The notes: generated from the letters alone by a model not told the origin. 44,749 nt of DNA from an uncultured Prevotellaceae bacterium (GCA_937902455.1 CALELI010000067.1:1-44749), one strand, 5' to 3'; positions 1-9,742 are shown, counted from the first letter of the stretch. Numbers and translations: made by a program.

Positions 1-2
1 CT

Positions 3-3000
3 ACTAACCAGTCACTCTCCATATCTCCAGACATTAACCGACCTGAATTCAGAAGTATCGACTTCGACACACTCTGCGATGCCTACACGGAACAGATGAC
101 GGCACTGATAGAGGGTGGCGTGGATGCCTTGCTGATAGAGACAATCGTTGATTCACTGAATGCCCAGGCAGCACTTGCTGCAGCAAGAAAGGCGTTCGAG
201 ACGACAGGAAAGAAGGTGCCTGTGATGCTCTCTGCAACTATTGCCGACGCTGCGGGACGACTTCTCTCTGGTCAGACGCTCGAGGCATTTCTCATTTCGG
301 TAAGCAATGCCGACATATATTCCTTCGGATTGAACTGCGCTTTCGGTGCTGCCCAGATGAAACCATATCTGAAAACTCTTGCCGAGATCTCTCCGTTCAG
401 GGTGAGTGCATATCCTAATGCGGGATTGCCAAACGAGATGGGCGAATACGAACAGACTCCCGAGGAAATGGCAAAGGTCGTAAGTGAGTTCGTGGAGGAA
501 GGGCTGGTAGACATAGTAGGTGGATGCTGTGGAACTACACCGGAACATATAAGGGCACTAAGGACCCTACGGACCCCTCCTGACCTCCCCTTTCAAGGGG
601 AGGGACGAAGGACAGAAACCTTGAAAGGGGAGGGACTTTGTTCTTTGTTGCTGTCGGGAAATGACGTGTTCAGGGGGGACGGGCATTTCATCAATATAGG
701 GGAGAGATGTAATGTGGCAGGAAGCAGGAAGTTCCTGAGGCTGATAAACGAGAAGTCGTACGATGAGGCTCTGCAGATAGCACGCAAACAGGTTGACGAT
801 GGGGCTATGATACTCGACGTCAATATGGATGACGGTATGCTGGACGCAAGGAACGAGATGGTCAATTTCCTCAACCTGATGGGAAGTGACCCTGAGATTG
901 CGAGAATCCCGTGGATGATTGACTCGTCGCAGTTTGACGTCATCGAAGCTGCTCTGAAATGTATTCAGGGCAAGCCGATAGTCAATTCGCTGTCGCTGAA
1001 GGAGGGTGAGAAAGTCTTCCTCGAGAGGGCGAAGAGGGTCAAGGAACTGGGTGCAGCCCTTGTAGTGATGGCGTTTGACGAAGATGGTCAGGCCACTACA
1101 TACGACAAGAAGATCAGCGTGTGCCGGCGTGCCTACGACTTGCTGACAGAGAAAATCGGATTTAATCCCAACGACATAATCTTCGACCCGAACGTGCTGA
1201 CGGTGGCTACCGGCATGAAGGAGCATGACCGATATGCGCTTGATTTCATAGAGGCGACGAGATGGATTCACGAGAATCTGAAGGGTGCGAAAGTATCCGG
1301 AGGAATCAGTAACCTCTCTTTCGCGTTCAGGGGCAATAACTACATAAGGGAAGCAATGCATGCCGTGTTCCTCTATCACGCCATCAGGGCAGGACTGGAC
1401 ATGGCTATCATCAATCCTGCCTCAAAGGTGATGTATCAGGACATTCCTGCAGACTTGCTCGAGGCTCTCGAGGATGTGATTCTCTGTAGGAGAGATGATG
1501 CCACGGAAAGACTCGTGAACATGGCTACTGCCTTCGCGGAGATGAAGACTGGTGACGTGAAACCATCTGCCGATACAGGGAAACCTGAGACAGAAATGAC
1601 AGTCGGCGAACGACTTCAGCTGTCCTTGCAGAAGAGTAGCGAGGAACATCTCCAGGAAGATATTGAGGAGGCTCTGAAAGCTTATCCTTCGGCTGCCGAT
1701 ATCATAGAAGGACCGCTGATGGATGGGATGAGCAGGGTCGGTGAGCTGTTTGGCGAGGGAAAGATGTTCCTGCCTCAGGTCATCAAGACGGCAAGGACGA
1801 TGAAGAGTGCGATTGAAATCCTGAAACCATATCTGGAAAAATCCGAACGGAACCAGAAGTCCGAGACGGCAGAAGTAGGAAAATCCGGAAGGCCGAAATA
1901 CATCCTCGCTACAGTTAAGGGTGATGTCCACGATATCGGAAAGAACATAGCCGGAGTGGTGCTTGCATGCAATAACTTCGACGTGATAGACTTGGGCGTG
2001 ATGGTTCCTGCCGAGAAAATCGTGGAGACGGCAATGCGGGAGAAGGCCGACTTCATCTGTCTGAGCGGATTGATAACACCATCACTGGCCGAGATGTGCA
2101 ATGTGGCAGGCGAGTTGAAGAAGGCCGGTGTCAGTGTACCTTTGTTCATCAGTGGCGCAACAACTTCCGAACTCCATACAGCCACAAAGATAGCACCCCT
2201 TTACGACGGACCTGTATTCCACCTGAAGGATGCTTCACAGAATCCAGTCGTCGCCATGCAACTGATGGGTGACGAACGGGATGAGCTGATTGCAGAATTG
2301 AGAGGAAGACAAGAGGCCTTGCGCAGTGAGACAGCTCAGAGGCAAAAGGCATTACATGCTAACGGCTGTCAGTGCTGTCAGCCTTGCTCTGGCTGGAAGG
2401 TTGCAATAGAGCCAACATTCCTCGGAACAAGGAATATTGATATCCCGATTCATGATGTCAGGCCTTTCATCAACTGGATACATTTCTATAACCTCTGGAA
2501 ACTGAAGACTGACGAGCAGAGAGAATCCACTCGACAGGAGGCAGAAACCATACTCGACAGGATTGAGGGCAGATATGGAATGAAGGCCACAGTAGGATTC
2601 TTCAAGGCACATTCTTCTCAGGATTCCATCTTTGCAGACGGAGTGGAACTGAACGTCCCTCAAAGGCTTGCCTCGTTTGTGGCGCCTGAAGGACATGACG
2701 ACCATATCGGTGTGTTTGCAGTGACTGTCTGCAAGGAACTGGCAGAGGAAATGCAGGGTGACATAATGCTCCAGAGCATAGCCGACCGTCTGGCTGAGGC
2801 AACGAGTGAGTATCTCCACATGAAGGTGAGACGAGATTTATGGGGCTATGCAAAGGATGAGGACATCACTATTGACGAAATGTATAAAGCCCACTATCAG
2901 GGCATCCGTCCTGCAGTAGGCTATTCGTCTTTCCCTGACCAGAGACAGATATTCCGTCTTGCTCAGTTGGTTGATTTTGATTCCGTAGGTATTTCCCTCA

Positions 3001-3077
3001 CCGAAAACGGAGCGATGTACCCTCAGTCATCCGTCTGTGGCATCTACATTGCCAACCCCGACGCTAAGTATTTTTAA
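3..3077 (+). CDS. metH: Cobalamin-dependent methionine synthase, 5' truncated by window edge
   Basis: Transfers a methyl group from methyltetrahydrofolate to homocysteine through enzyme-bound cobalamin. The frame is open from base 3, so the first ATG at 96 is internal and the gene starts left of the window; 1024 residues are visible, about 115 fewer than a typical MetH by alignment of the B12 histidine. Visible order: end of the homocysteine domain with zinc ligands Cys112 (GLNCAFG) and Cys175-Cys176 (GGCCGTTPEHI); pterin-binding domain (INIGERCNV, ILDVNMDDGMLD); B12 cap and Rossmann domains with DVHDIGKN (His643 ligates cobalt) and SGLITPS; AdoMet reactivation domain with RPAVGYSSFPDQ near the C-terminus. 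The homocysteine-pterin linker carries an unusual palindromic insertion (561-645). It converges on thrC with only three bases between the stops. Recognition is very secure. Confidence 0.96.
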   Translation, partial: TNQSLSISPDINRPEFRSIDFDTLCDAYTEQMTALIEGGVDALLIETIVDSLNAQAALAAARKAFETTGKKVPVMLSATIADAAGRLLSGQTLEAFLISVSNADIYSFGLNCAFGAAQMKPYLKTLAEISPFRVSAYPNAGLPNEMGEYEQTPEEMAKVVSEFVEEGLVDIVGGCCGTTPEHIRALRTLRTPPDLPFQGEGRRTETLKGEGLCSLLLSGNDVFRGDGHFINIGERCNVAGSRKFLRLINEKSYDEALQIARKQVDDGAMILDVNMDDGMLDARNEMVNFLNLMGSDPEIARIPWMIDSSQFDVIEAALKCIQGKPIVNSLSLKEGEKVFLERAKRVKELGAALVVMAFDEDGQATTYDKKISVCRRAYDLLTEKIGFNPNDIIFDPNVLTVATGMKEHDRYALDFIEATRWIHENLKGAKVSGGISNLSFAFRGNNYIREAMHAVFLYHAIRAGLDMAIINPASKVMYQDIPADLLEALEDVILCRRDDATERLVNMATAFAEMKTGDVKPSADTGKPETEMTVGERLQLSLQKSSEEHLQEDIEEALKAYPSAADIIEGPLMDGMSRVGELFGEGKMFLPQVIKTARTMKSAIEILKPYLEKSERNQKSETAEVGKSGRPKYILATVKGDVHDIGKNIAGVVLACNNFDVIDLGVMVPAEKIVETAMREKADFICLSGLITPSLAEMCNVAGELKKAGVSVPLFISGATTSELHTATKIAPLYDGPVFHLKDASQNPVVAMQLMGDERDELIAELRGRQEALRSETAQRQKALHANGCQCCQPCSGWKVAIEPTFLGTRNIDIPIHDVRPFINWIHFYNLWKLKTDEQRESTRQEAETILDRIEGRYGMKATVGFFKAHSSQDSIFADGVELNVPQRLASFVAPEGHDDHIGVFAVTVCKELAEEMQGDIMLQSIADRLAEATSEYLHMKVRRDLWGYAKDEDITIDEMYKAHYQGIRPAVGYSSFPDQRQIFRLAQLVDFDSVGISLTENGAMYPQSSVCGIYIANPDAKYF
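561..645. repeat. REP-like palindromic insertion inside metH linker
   Basis: A perfect inverted repeat (CCTCCCCTT-TC-AAGGGGAGG, 584-603) is followed by a second, partial copy (CCTTGAAAGGGGAGGGAC, 619-636). It stays in frame and encodes a low-complexity stretch rich in Gly, Glu, Arg and Pro between the homocysteine and pterin domains, where MetH normally has a short linker. A related palindrome (TCCCTTTAAGGGGGA) lies at 25971-25985 between genes. Confidence 0.7.
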
Positions 3078-3080
3078 TTT

Positions 3081-4400
3081 TTAGAGTTCTCCTTTCAGGA
3101 ATGACTTGAACTCGCTGAAGTCCTTGGAGAGTGATATGCTCTGCTTGGTACCTTGCATGAACGCCTGGAGCTTTGCTGGTATTGCAACGTCCTGGCCGAT
3201 AATGCTCTCTACTGTGTCCTTGAACTTTGCCGGGTGGGCCGTCTCACAGAACACTCCGACTTCTCCTTCCCTGAGCTGCTCGGAGAGTGCACGATAACCG
3301 CAGGCTCCATGAGGGTCGCAGAGATAACCAGTAGCAGTGAAGACGCCCTTGATGGTTTCGGCAATCTGTTCGTTGGTGTATGTGGCACCACTGATGTCGG
3401 TACATATAGCCTTGTGGTCCTTGCCGTAGAGGTCGAATACACGTGCGAAATTTGACGGGTCGCCGACATCCATTGCGTTGGCAATCGTCTGGACAGATGG
3501 ACAAGGATTGTATTCGCCTGACTGAAGGTACTCGTAGAACACGCTGTTGGCATTGTTGGCTGCTATGAACCGTTTGACTGGAAGTCCCATACGCTTACCG
3601 AAGAGTGCAGAGCAGATATTTCCGAAATTGCCTGAAGGAACACATACCACCAGTTCGTCGGCAAGCCCGAGTTTCTTCATCCGTGCATAGGCGTTGAAAT
3701 AGTAGAATGCCTGAGGGAGGAATCGTGCCACATTGATGCTGTTGGCAGACGTGAGGCGCATCTTCTCATTCAGTTCCTTATCCATGAAGGCATTCTTCAC
3801 AAGTGCCTGGCAGTCATCGAACACACCGTCAATCTCAAGTGCCGTGATGTTCTTGCCAAGAGTGGTGAACTGGCATTCCTGAATAGGTGATACCTTGCCT
3901 TTTGGATAGAGCACGTACACGTGAATGCCATCGACTCCGAGGAATCCGTTGGCTACGGCACTGCCTGTGTCGCCGCTTGTGGCAACAAGCACGTTGAGGG
4001 ACCCTGTCATGCCTGAACCGGAATTCCTGCGGTTGATGAAATACTGCAGCATCCTTGCCATGAACCGTGCCCCGACATCCTTGAATGCAAGTGTAGGACC
4101 ATGGAAGAGTTCGAGGGAATAGATGTTGTCGTTGACCTTCACTACGGGACAGTCAAAACTCAGTGTGTCGTACACGATTTCCTGGAGTGCATCGCCATCT
4201 ACGTCCTCTCCGAAGAAGGCACTGGCTACATTGTAGGCAATGTCCTGGAATGTCATGTCCTGAATGTTGTCGAAGAATGCCTTTGGGAGGGTCTTTATTC
4301 GCTCTGGCATATAAAGTCCCTTATCTGGTGCAAGTCCTCTTACGACAGCTTCTTCTAATGTTGCAAGTGGGGAATTCCCGTTAGTTGAGTAGTATTTCAT
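3081..4400 (-). CDS. thrC: Threonine synthase
   Basis: PLP enzyme converting O-phosphohomoserine to threonine, last step of threonine synthesis. At 439 residues it has the usual length of the bacterial type with an N-terminal domain (MKYYSTNGNSPLATLEEAV). The PLP lysine is Lys107 in GPTLAFKDVG; ATSGDTGSAVA and PSGNFGN are the phosphate-binding and glycine-rich loops. It is the last gene of the minus-strand metY-thrA-thrB-like-thrC unit, 68 nt after the kinase-like gene; that gap is T-rich on the plus strand with repeated TTATTTCC but no promoter I recognise. Confidence 0.96.
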   Translation of the reverse strand: MKYYSTNGNSPLATLEEAVVRGLAPDKGLYMPERIKTLPKAFFDNIQDMTFQDIAYNVASAFFGEDVDGDALQEIVYDTLSFDCPVVKVNDNIYSLELFHGPTLAFKDVGARFMARMLQYFINRRNSGSGMTGSLNVLVATSGDTGSAVANGFLGVDGIHVYVLYPKGKVSPIQECQFTTLGKNITALEIDGVFDDCQALVKNAFMDKELNEKMRLTSANSINVARFLPQAFYYFNAYARMKKLGLADELVVCVPSGNFGNICSALFGKRMGLPVKRFIAANNANSVFYEYLQSGEYNPCPSVQTIANAMDVGDPSNFARVFDLYGKDHKAICTDISGATYTNEQIAETIKGVFTATGYLCDPHGACGYRALSEQLREGEVGVFCETAHPAKFKDTVESIIGQDVAIPAKLQAFMQGTKQSISLSKDFSEFKSFLKGEL

Positions 4401-4468
4401 AATTTCAGGTTTTCTTATTTTCTGATTTCCTTATTTCCTTATTTCCTATATTCCTGATTCCCTGACCA

Positions 4469-5635
4469 TCATGCTTCCATAAAGGCATTGATGAACTCGT
4501 CGTTCTCGAGAAGGCCGAAGGAACCTTCCTTGCAGGATAGTTCGTCGAACTTCTGTACGGCATCGGCTTCGATGTCCTTGTTCCAGATGAGGAATGGTAC
4601 TGGTTCGCCAAGATGGGTGCGTATCTCTACCGGAGTGTGATGGTCGGGCAGGACGGCAATGGTGACGTTCTTATCCTTAAAGGCTTCGTAGATAGGGCGT
4701 ATGATACGGTCGTCCAGATATTCGATGGTCTTGATTTTCAGGTCGAGGTCACCGTCGTGGCCTGCCTCGTCACTGGCTTCGAGGTGGAGAAATACAAAGT
4801 CATCTGTTTTCAATGCCTCGATGGCTGCCTGTGCCTTGCCTTCATAGTTGGTGTCGGCAAGACCTGTGGCGCCTTCTACGTTGATGCATCTGAGGCCGGC
4901 ATAATGGCCGATACCGCGAATGAGGTCGACTGCCGTGATGACAGCACCTCGTCGTATCTGAGGAAAAGTGACTGTCAGCGGTGTCATTTTCGGACGGTAG
5001 CCAGGGCTCCAAGGCCAGATGGACAGCCCTTCGGGAAGGATTTCCTGTGACTGGATGATGAGGCGCGAGAGCAGTTCTGCCGTTTCCTTGCCCTCACCTT
5101 CAGCTGAAGGAAGGAGTGGCGTCCATTCCTCGTCGGGATGATCGTGAGGAGGATTGCAGACGATGTGTTTGTTTCCACCCTTGATGACAAGGAGATGTCG
5201 GTACTGTATGCCTGGTATGAATTTGATTCTGTCGGTACCAAGTCTGGATTCGAGCAACTGTATGAGTTCGGTACCTTTCTCGGTAGTGAGGTGGTTCCCA
5301 TGATGATTTAATATCCTTCCGTCTTTCAGTGCGATGATATTGCAACGGATTGCCATGTCGTCATCTTCCATCTCGTAGCCGATACTGGCAGCTTCCAGAG
5401 GACCACGACCTTCGTAGACCTTGTCGAGGTCGTAGCCGAGTATTGCTGTGTTGGCTACTTCACTGCCTGGAGAATAGCCTTTGGGAACTGTTGCGAGAAG
5501 ACCACAGCGACCATTCTTTGCCAGTAAGTCCATGTAGGGAGTATGGGCATATTGCAACAGGGTTCTGCCTCCAAGCCTCTCGACAGCATGGTCAGCCATA
5601 CCGTCGCCAAGTATGATGATGTGAGGACCCCTCAT
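4469..5635 (-). CDS. Probable homoserine kinase of the phosphoglycerate-mutase-like (ApgM/COG3635) family
   Basis: A 388-residue alkaline-phosphatase-superfamily protein related to archaeal-type cofactor-independent phosphoglycerate mutase. Metal and active-site motifs are visible: ILGDGMAD (Asp11), GYSPGSEVAN (Ser58 in the phosphoserine position), HLEASDEAGHDGD and LPDHHTP. It begins the base after thrA ends and is followed by thrC, so it sits where homoserine kinase belongs, and no GHMP-type thrB is present in the window. Bacteroides members of this family in the same gene order were proposed, and later genetically supported, as homoserine kinases. A separate iPGM at 20893-22404 covers glycolysis. 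The homoserine kinase role is inferred from family and context; mutase activity cannot be excluded by reading. Confidence 0.85.
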   Translation of the reverse strand: MRGPHIIILGDGMADHAVERLGGRTLLQYAHTPYMDLLAKNGRCGLLATVPKGYSPGSEVANTAILGYDLDKVYEGRGPLEAASIGYEMEDDDMAIRCNIIALKDGRILNHHGNHLTTEKGTELIQLLESRLGTDRIKFIPGIQYRHLLVIKGGNKHIVCNPPHDHPDEEWTPLLPSAEGEGKETAELLSRLIIQSQEILPEGLSIWPWSPGYRPKMTPLTVTFPQIRRGAVITAVDLIRGIGHYAGLRCINVEGATGLADTNYEGKAQAAIEALKTDDFVFLHLEASDEAGHDGDLDLKIKTIEYLDDRIIRPIYEAFKDKNVTIAVLPDHHTPVEIRTHLGEPVPFLIWNKDIEADAVQKFDELSCKEGSFGLLENDEFINAFMEA

Positions 5636-8074
5636 TTAGATATTGGCTATGCTCATGATGTCGGCAAAGACACCTGCGGCGGTTACACTTGCACCGGCTC
5701 CGTAGCCCTGGATAAGCATCGGGTAGTCGTGGTAGCGTTCGGTTGTCAGCATGATAATGTTGTTTGACCCTTCAAGTCCGTAGAATGGATGGCGCTCACC
5801 GACTTCCTTCAATGCGACAGAACACTGGCCATTCTCCATTGAGGCAACGAACCTCCAGCGCTTGTGCTCCTTGTCGAGCTCCTTGCGTCTTGTCTCGAAG
5901 TCAGCGTCAAGGGTAGGGAGATTCTTCCAGAAATCATCGATGCTGCAACTGAAGAACTCGGAAGGAATGAACAGGTCGGCCTTCACGTCTTCCTGATTCA
6001 CCTTGTAGCCTGCTTCGCGTGAGAGAATCACAATCTTTCTCATCACGTCCTTTCCGCTGAGGTCGATACGCGGATCAGGTTCGCTGTAACCTTGTTCCTT
6101 TGCCATCTTAACCGTCTGGCTGAACGGGATGTCGGCTGAGATTGTGTTGAAGATAAAGTTGAGTGTTCCGCTCAGTACGGCCTCAATCTTCTGTATCTTG
6201 TCTCCTGAGTTCATCAGGTCGTTGATGGTGTTGATGACAGGAAGTCCTGCACCTACATTAGTCTCAAAGAGGAATTTCACATTCTTCTGTCGTGCAAGCT
6301 GCTTAAGCAATGCATAGTTGTCGTAGTCGGAAGAGGCTGCAACCTTGTTGGCTGCAACTACGGATATGCTGTGCTCGAAGAAGTCCTTGTAGCTCTTTGC
6401 TATATCAGTACTGGCGGTACAATCCACAAAGACTGAATTGAATATGTTCATGCCAATAATCTCCTCTTTCAGACGATTGAGGTCACATGGCTCGCTCTGT
6501 TCAAGGATTTCCTTGTAATGTTCGAGGTCAATGCCTTCTCGGGTAAACACTCCGTGCCGGCTGTTTGCAATTCCCACTATGTTGAGCTTGAGGTTTCGTT
6601 CTGACTTCAGTCTTTCCTGCTGTGCGCGGATTTGTTCGATGAGTTTGCCGCCAACTGTTCCGATACCGCAGATAAAGAGGTTGAGTTCCTGATATTCTGA
6701 GAGGAAGAAGCTGTCGTGAATCACATTCAGGGATTTTCTAAGGTACGAACTCTCCACTACAAAGGAGATGTTCGTCTCCGATGCACCCTGAGCACAAGCA
6801 ATCACACTGATTCCGTTCCTGCCGAGAGTGCCGAACAGCTTACCTGCAATACCAGGAGTGTGCTTCATGTTCTCACCCACTACTGCTACCGTGGCAAGGT
6901 TGGATTCCTGAGTCATAGGGAACATCGCTCCCATTTCGATTTCCTTGCTGAATTCTTCGTTGAGCACGTTGCATGCCAGCTGGGCATCTTCGTTCCTCAC
7001 ACCGATTGATGTGCTGTTCTCAGAAGAGGCCTGACTGACGAGGAACACACTGATCTTGTTCTCTGCCAGAGTAGTGAAGATTCGGCGGTTGACACCAATC
7101 ACACCCACCATTGAGAGACCCGAGACGGTGATGAGGCTCGTGTCGTTGATGGATGAGATTCCTTTGATGGCACGGTCTTCTGGCAGACAATGCTGAAGGA
7201 TTACTGTGCCTTTCCCCTCTGGATTGTATGTGTTCTTTATGATGATTGGGATGTTCTTTACGCAGACAGGGTAAATCGTTGGAGGATAGACAACCTGCGC
7301 GCCGAAGTTACAGAGTTCCATGGCCTCGTTGTAACTCAGGTGTTCGATTGTGTAGGCAGTGTTGATGACACGTGGATCGGCAGTCATGAATCCGTCCACA
7401 TCCGTCCATATTTCCAGCGCATTGGCTCCAAGGGCTGCTGCGAGTATGCTGGCAGTATAGTCGGAACCGCCTCTGCCGAGATTGGTGATTTCACCTGTGA
7501 CACAATCCCTTGCAATGAATCCCGGCCATACGGCAACACTGAACTGGCCATTGACGAGTTCTTCGATCTCATTGATGAGGCTTTCGGTCAGTTCGGCATT
7601 GAGGATGTTTCGGTCGTTCTTCTTCTCTGTCTTGATGAATTCAAGGGAATCGTATAGTTCTGCACCGGAAATCACATTGCGGACGATGTTGGAGGAAATT
7701 CTCTCACCATAACTCATTATGGCGTTTAGGGTCTTCTCCGAGAGGTCCTTGATGAGGCACACTCCCTGATAGATACTTCTCAGTTCGTCGAACAGACGGT
7801 CAGCAATCAGAAGAGTCTCGTCCTTATGGTCTTGGGATGATATGACACTGTTGATGATGCCATGATGATAGTCAATCAGCTTCTGCAGGTCTTCTGTATA
7901 GCCGGCATCGCCTTTCTCAGCCTTCTTTGAGATGGCGATAAGGTCATCTGTAGTATCGCCAAGTGCGGAAACTACGACTATGACCTTCTCTTCCTGAGAT
8001 TCGACTATTTGCTTTATATGACTTAATCCTTCAACGGAGCCGACAGAGCTGCCGCCAAATTTCAATACTTTCAT
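5636..8074 (-). CDS. thrA: Bifunctional aspartokinase / homoserine dehydrogenase
   Basis: Catalyses the first and third steps from aspartate to homoserine. At 812 residues it has the full fused length: an N-terminal aspartokinase domain (KFGGSSVGS at residues 5-13; NLGRGGSDYTA), two central ACT repeats (TVSGLSMVGVIGVN; VAVVGENMKHTPG) that usually give feedback inhibition by threonine, and a C-terminal homoserine dehydrogenase with the nucleotide loop ICGIGTVGGK and the ETNVGAGLPVI segment. It starts 20 nt after the metY stop and ends immediately before the kinase-like gene, so the set is probably one transcript supplying both the threonine and methionine branches. Confidence 0.96.
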   Translation of the reverse strand: MKVLKFGGSSVGSVEGLSHIKQIVESQEEKVIVVVSALGDTTDDLIAISKKAEKGDAGYTEDLQKLIDYHHGIINSVISSQDHKDETLLIADRLFDELRSIYQGVCLIKDLSEKTLNAIMSYGERISSNIVRNVISGAELYDSLEFIKTEKKNDRNILNAELTESLINEIEELVNGQFSVAVWPGFIARDCVTGEITNLGRGGSDYTASILAAALGANALEIWTDVDGFMTADPRVINTAYTIEHLSYNEAMELCNFGAQVVYPPTIYPVCVKNIPIIIKNTYNPEGKGTVILQHCLPEDRAIKGISSINDTSLITVSGLSMVGVIGVNRRIFTTLAENKISVFLVSQASSENSTSIGVRNEDAQLACNVLNEEFSKEIEMGAMFPMTQESNLATVAVVGENMKHTPGIAGKLFGTLGRNGISVIACAQGASETNISFVVESSYLRKSLNVIHDSFFLSEYQELNLFICGIGTVGGKLIEQIRAQQERLKSERNLKLNIVGIANSRHGVFTREGIDLEHYKEILEQSEPCDLNRLKEEIIGMNIFNSVFVDCTASTDIAKSYKDFFEHSISVVAANKVAASSDYDNYALLKQLARQKNVKFLFETNVGAGLPVINTINDLMNSGDKIQKIEAVLSGTLNFIFNTISADIPFSQTVKMAKEQGYSEPDPRIDLSGKDVMRKIVILSREAGYKVNQEDVKADLFIPSEFFSCSIDDFWKNLPTLDADFETRRKELDKEHKRWRFVASMENGQCSVALKEVGERHPFYGLEGSNNIIMLTTERYHDYPMLIQGYGAGASVTAAGVFADIMSIANI

Positions 8075-8094
8075 ATACGTGGAATATTGTGGTT

Positions 8095-9366
8095 TTAGCT
8101 TTTGAGTGCGTTGTCAATGTCTTCGATGATGTCATCTACGTCCTCAAGGCCGATACTGAGACGGATAAGGTCAGGAGCGACTCCTGCCTCTCTCAGTTGC
8201 TCATCGGTGAGCTGGCGGTGAGTGTGTGATGCAGGGTGGAGAATGCATGTATGGCAATCAGCCACATGAGTCTCTATGGTTATCAGTTTCAGGGCATCCA
8301 TGAACCTCTCTGCTCTTGCCCTGTCACCCTTCAACCCGAAGGCCATCACTCCGCAGGAACCCTTTGGCAGGTATTTCATCAGCTTCTCGTGTTCCTCGTC
8401 GTTCTCGAGGTCAGGATAGTGAATCCATGCCACATCAGGATTGTTCTGGAGATATTCAGCAACCTTCTTTGCACTCTCGGTATGGCGCTGGAGCCTTACT
8501 GGCAATGTCTGGAGTCCAAGTCCGAGATAGAAGGCGTTCTGAGGACTCTGTATACATCCGAAGTCTCTCATCAACTGGCTTGTTGCCTTAGTGATATATG
8601 CAGCCTTGCCGAAGCGCTGAGTATAGATAAGTCCGTGGTAGGATGGGTCAGGAGTACATAGTCCTGGGAATTTCTCTGCATGTGCGTCCCAGTCGAAATT
8701 ACCGCTGTCGACGATTGCACCACCAACGTGGACACCCTGTCCGTCCATGTACTTAGTAGTGGAATGAGTCACGATATCTGCTCCCCACTCAAATGGGCGG
8801 CAATGAACAGGAGTGGCAAAGGTGTTGTCGACGATGAGTGGCACACCATGCTTGTGAGCTATCTTTGCAAAGCGTTCAATGTCGAATACACGTACGCCTG
8901 GATTCGAGATGGTCTCTCCGAACACCAGTTTTGTGTTGTCGCGGAACTGAGCCTCTATCTCCTCGTCGGTAGCATCGGGATCGATGAAGGTCACGTCAAT
9001 GCCCATCTTCTTGAATGTACATCCGAACAGGTTGTACGTACCTCCGTAGATGTCGGCAGCACTTATCATGTGGCAGCCCGTTTCGCAGATGTTGAAGCAG
9101 GCAAAGAAGTTCGCAGCCTGTCCTGCACTGGTGAGCATACCTGCCACACCACCTTCCATGGCGGCAATCCTTGCTGCAACCATGTCATTGGTAGGATTCT
9201 GCAGACGTGTATAGAAATAGCCATCCTCTTCGAGGTCGAAGAGTTTGCCCATCTGCTCACTGTTCTCATATTTGAAAGTAGTACTTTGGATGATAGGCAT
9301 CTGTCGAGGTTCGCCCTTCCCTGGCTTGTAACCAGCCTGTACGCATAAAGTGTCAATCTTGTTCAT
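8095..9366 (-). CDS. metY: O-acetylhomoserine sulfhydrylase (O-acetylhomoserine aminocarboxypropyltransferase)
   Basis: PLP-dependent Cys/Met metabolism family enzyme that makes homocysteine from O-acetylhomoserine and sulfide. The 423-residue length, STTFKYENSEQM near the start, and a long insert after the PLP site fit MetY rather than cystathionine synthase/lyase (about 380-400). The PLP lysine is Lys205 in HSTTKYMDGQG. It is first in the minus-strand unit with thrA, with a clear promoter 28-36 bases upstream. The homocysteine it makes is the substrate of the convergent metH. Substrate choice (acetyl rather than succinyl homoserine) is inferred from the family. Confidence 0.92.
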   Translation of the reverse strand: MNKIDTLCVQAGYKPGKGEPRQMPIIQSTTFKYENSEQMGKLFDLEEDGYFYTRLQNPTNDMVAARIAAMEGGVAGMLTSAGQAANFFACFNICETGCHMISAADIYGGTYNLFGCTFKKMGIDVTFIDPDATDEEIEAQFRDNTKLVFGETISNPGVRVFDIERFAKIAHKHGVPLIVDNTFATPVHCRPFEWGADIVTHSTTKYMDGQGVHVGGAIVDSGNFDWDAHAEKFPGLCTPDPSYHGLIYTQRFGKAAYITKATSQLMRDFGCIQSPQNAFYLGLGLQTLPVRLQRHTESAKKVAEYLQNNPDVAWIHYPDLENDEEHEKLMKYLPKGSCGVMAFGLKGDRARAERFMDALKLITIETHVADCHTCILHPASHTHRQLTDEQLREAGVAPDLIRLSIGLEDVDDIIEDIDNALKS

Positions 9367-9394
9367 TTTACCTTATTAAATAATAAATTGGTGA

Positions 9395-9402
9395 CAAAGG
9401 TA
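9395..9402 (-). promoter_or_regulatory. Bacteroidetes -7 box for metY-thrA-thrB-like-thrC
   Basis: Minus-strand TACCTTTG matches TAnnTTTG and lies about 30 nt before the metY ATG. The -33 region is T-rich without a clear TTG. No SAM riboswitch was recognised in the short leader. Confidence 0.7.
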
Positions 9403-9488
9403 GTAATAAAAAATGAAAAATGAATAATGAATAATGAAATTTTTCATTACTTCACCTTTCCCGTTACCGGGCGAGAACAACAACGAGC

Positions 9489-9521
9489 AAAAAATAAGGC
9501 CCCCTGGTGAGGAACCTTATT
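9489..9521 (-). terminator. Rho-independent terminator after the small membrane protein
   Basis: On the minus strand AATAAGG (9515-9521) pairs with CCTTATT (9493-9499), with partial inner pairing, and is followed by TTTTTT (9489-9494, partly within the stem). Confidence 0.7.
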
Positions 9522-9544
9522 GTCAAGCTGTACGGATTGCCGGT

Positions 9545-9742
9545 TTATTCTTCTGGCAAATGCTTCTTGTTGTAGATTACATGGTAGATGATTCCACCGA
9601 TGATAAGAACAAGACTGCCGATTGTGTAGAGATTCTGGTCGAGAAGGTCGCGCATAGGGATTACGAGCATTCCGAGAATCAAAAGCACTGCACCCAGAAC
9701 TACAAGGGCGATGCCGTAATAATTTTTAATGTTGTTGCCCAT
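9545..9742 (-). CDS. Small two-helix membrane protein of unknown function
   Basis: 65 residues with two hydrophobic helices (roughly 9-28 and 39-57) separated by a polar stretch with MRDLLDQN, ending in a charged tail (NKKHLPEE). It has its own promoter at 9830-9837 and a terminator downstream, which supports expression. Likely an inner-membrane protein. I do not recognise a family and assign no function. Confidence 0.75.
   Translation of the reverse strand: MGNNIKNYYGIALVVLGAVLLILGMLVIPMRDLLDQNLYTIGSLVLIIGGIIYHVIYNKKHLPEE

Noticed and set aside
9367..9490. SAM-type riboswitch before metY
   Set aside because: The leader from the promoter is under 30 nt and has no riboswitch-like structure.
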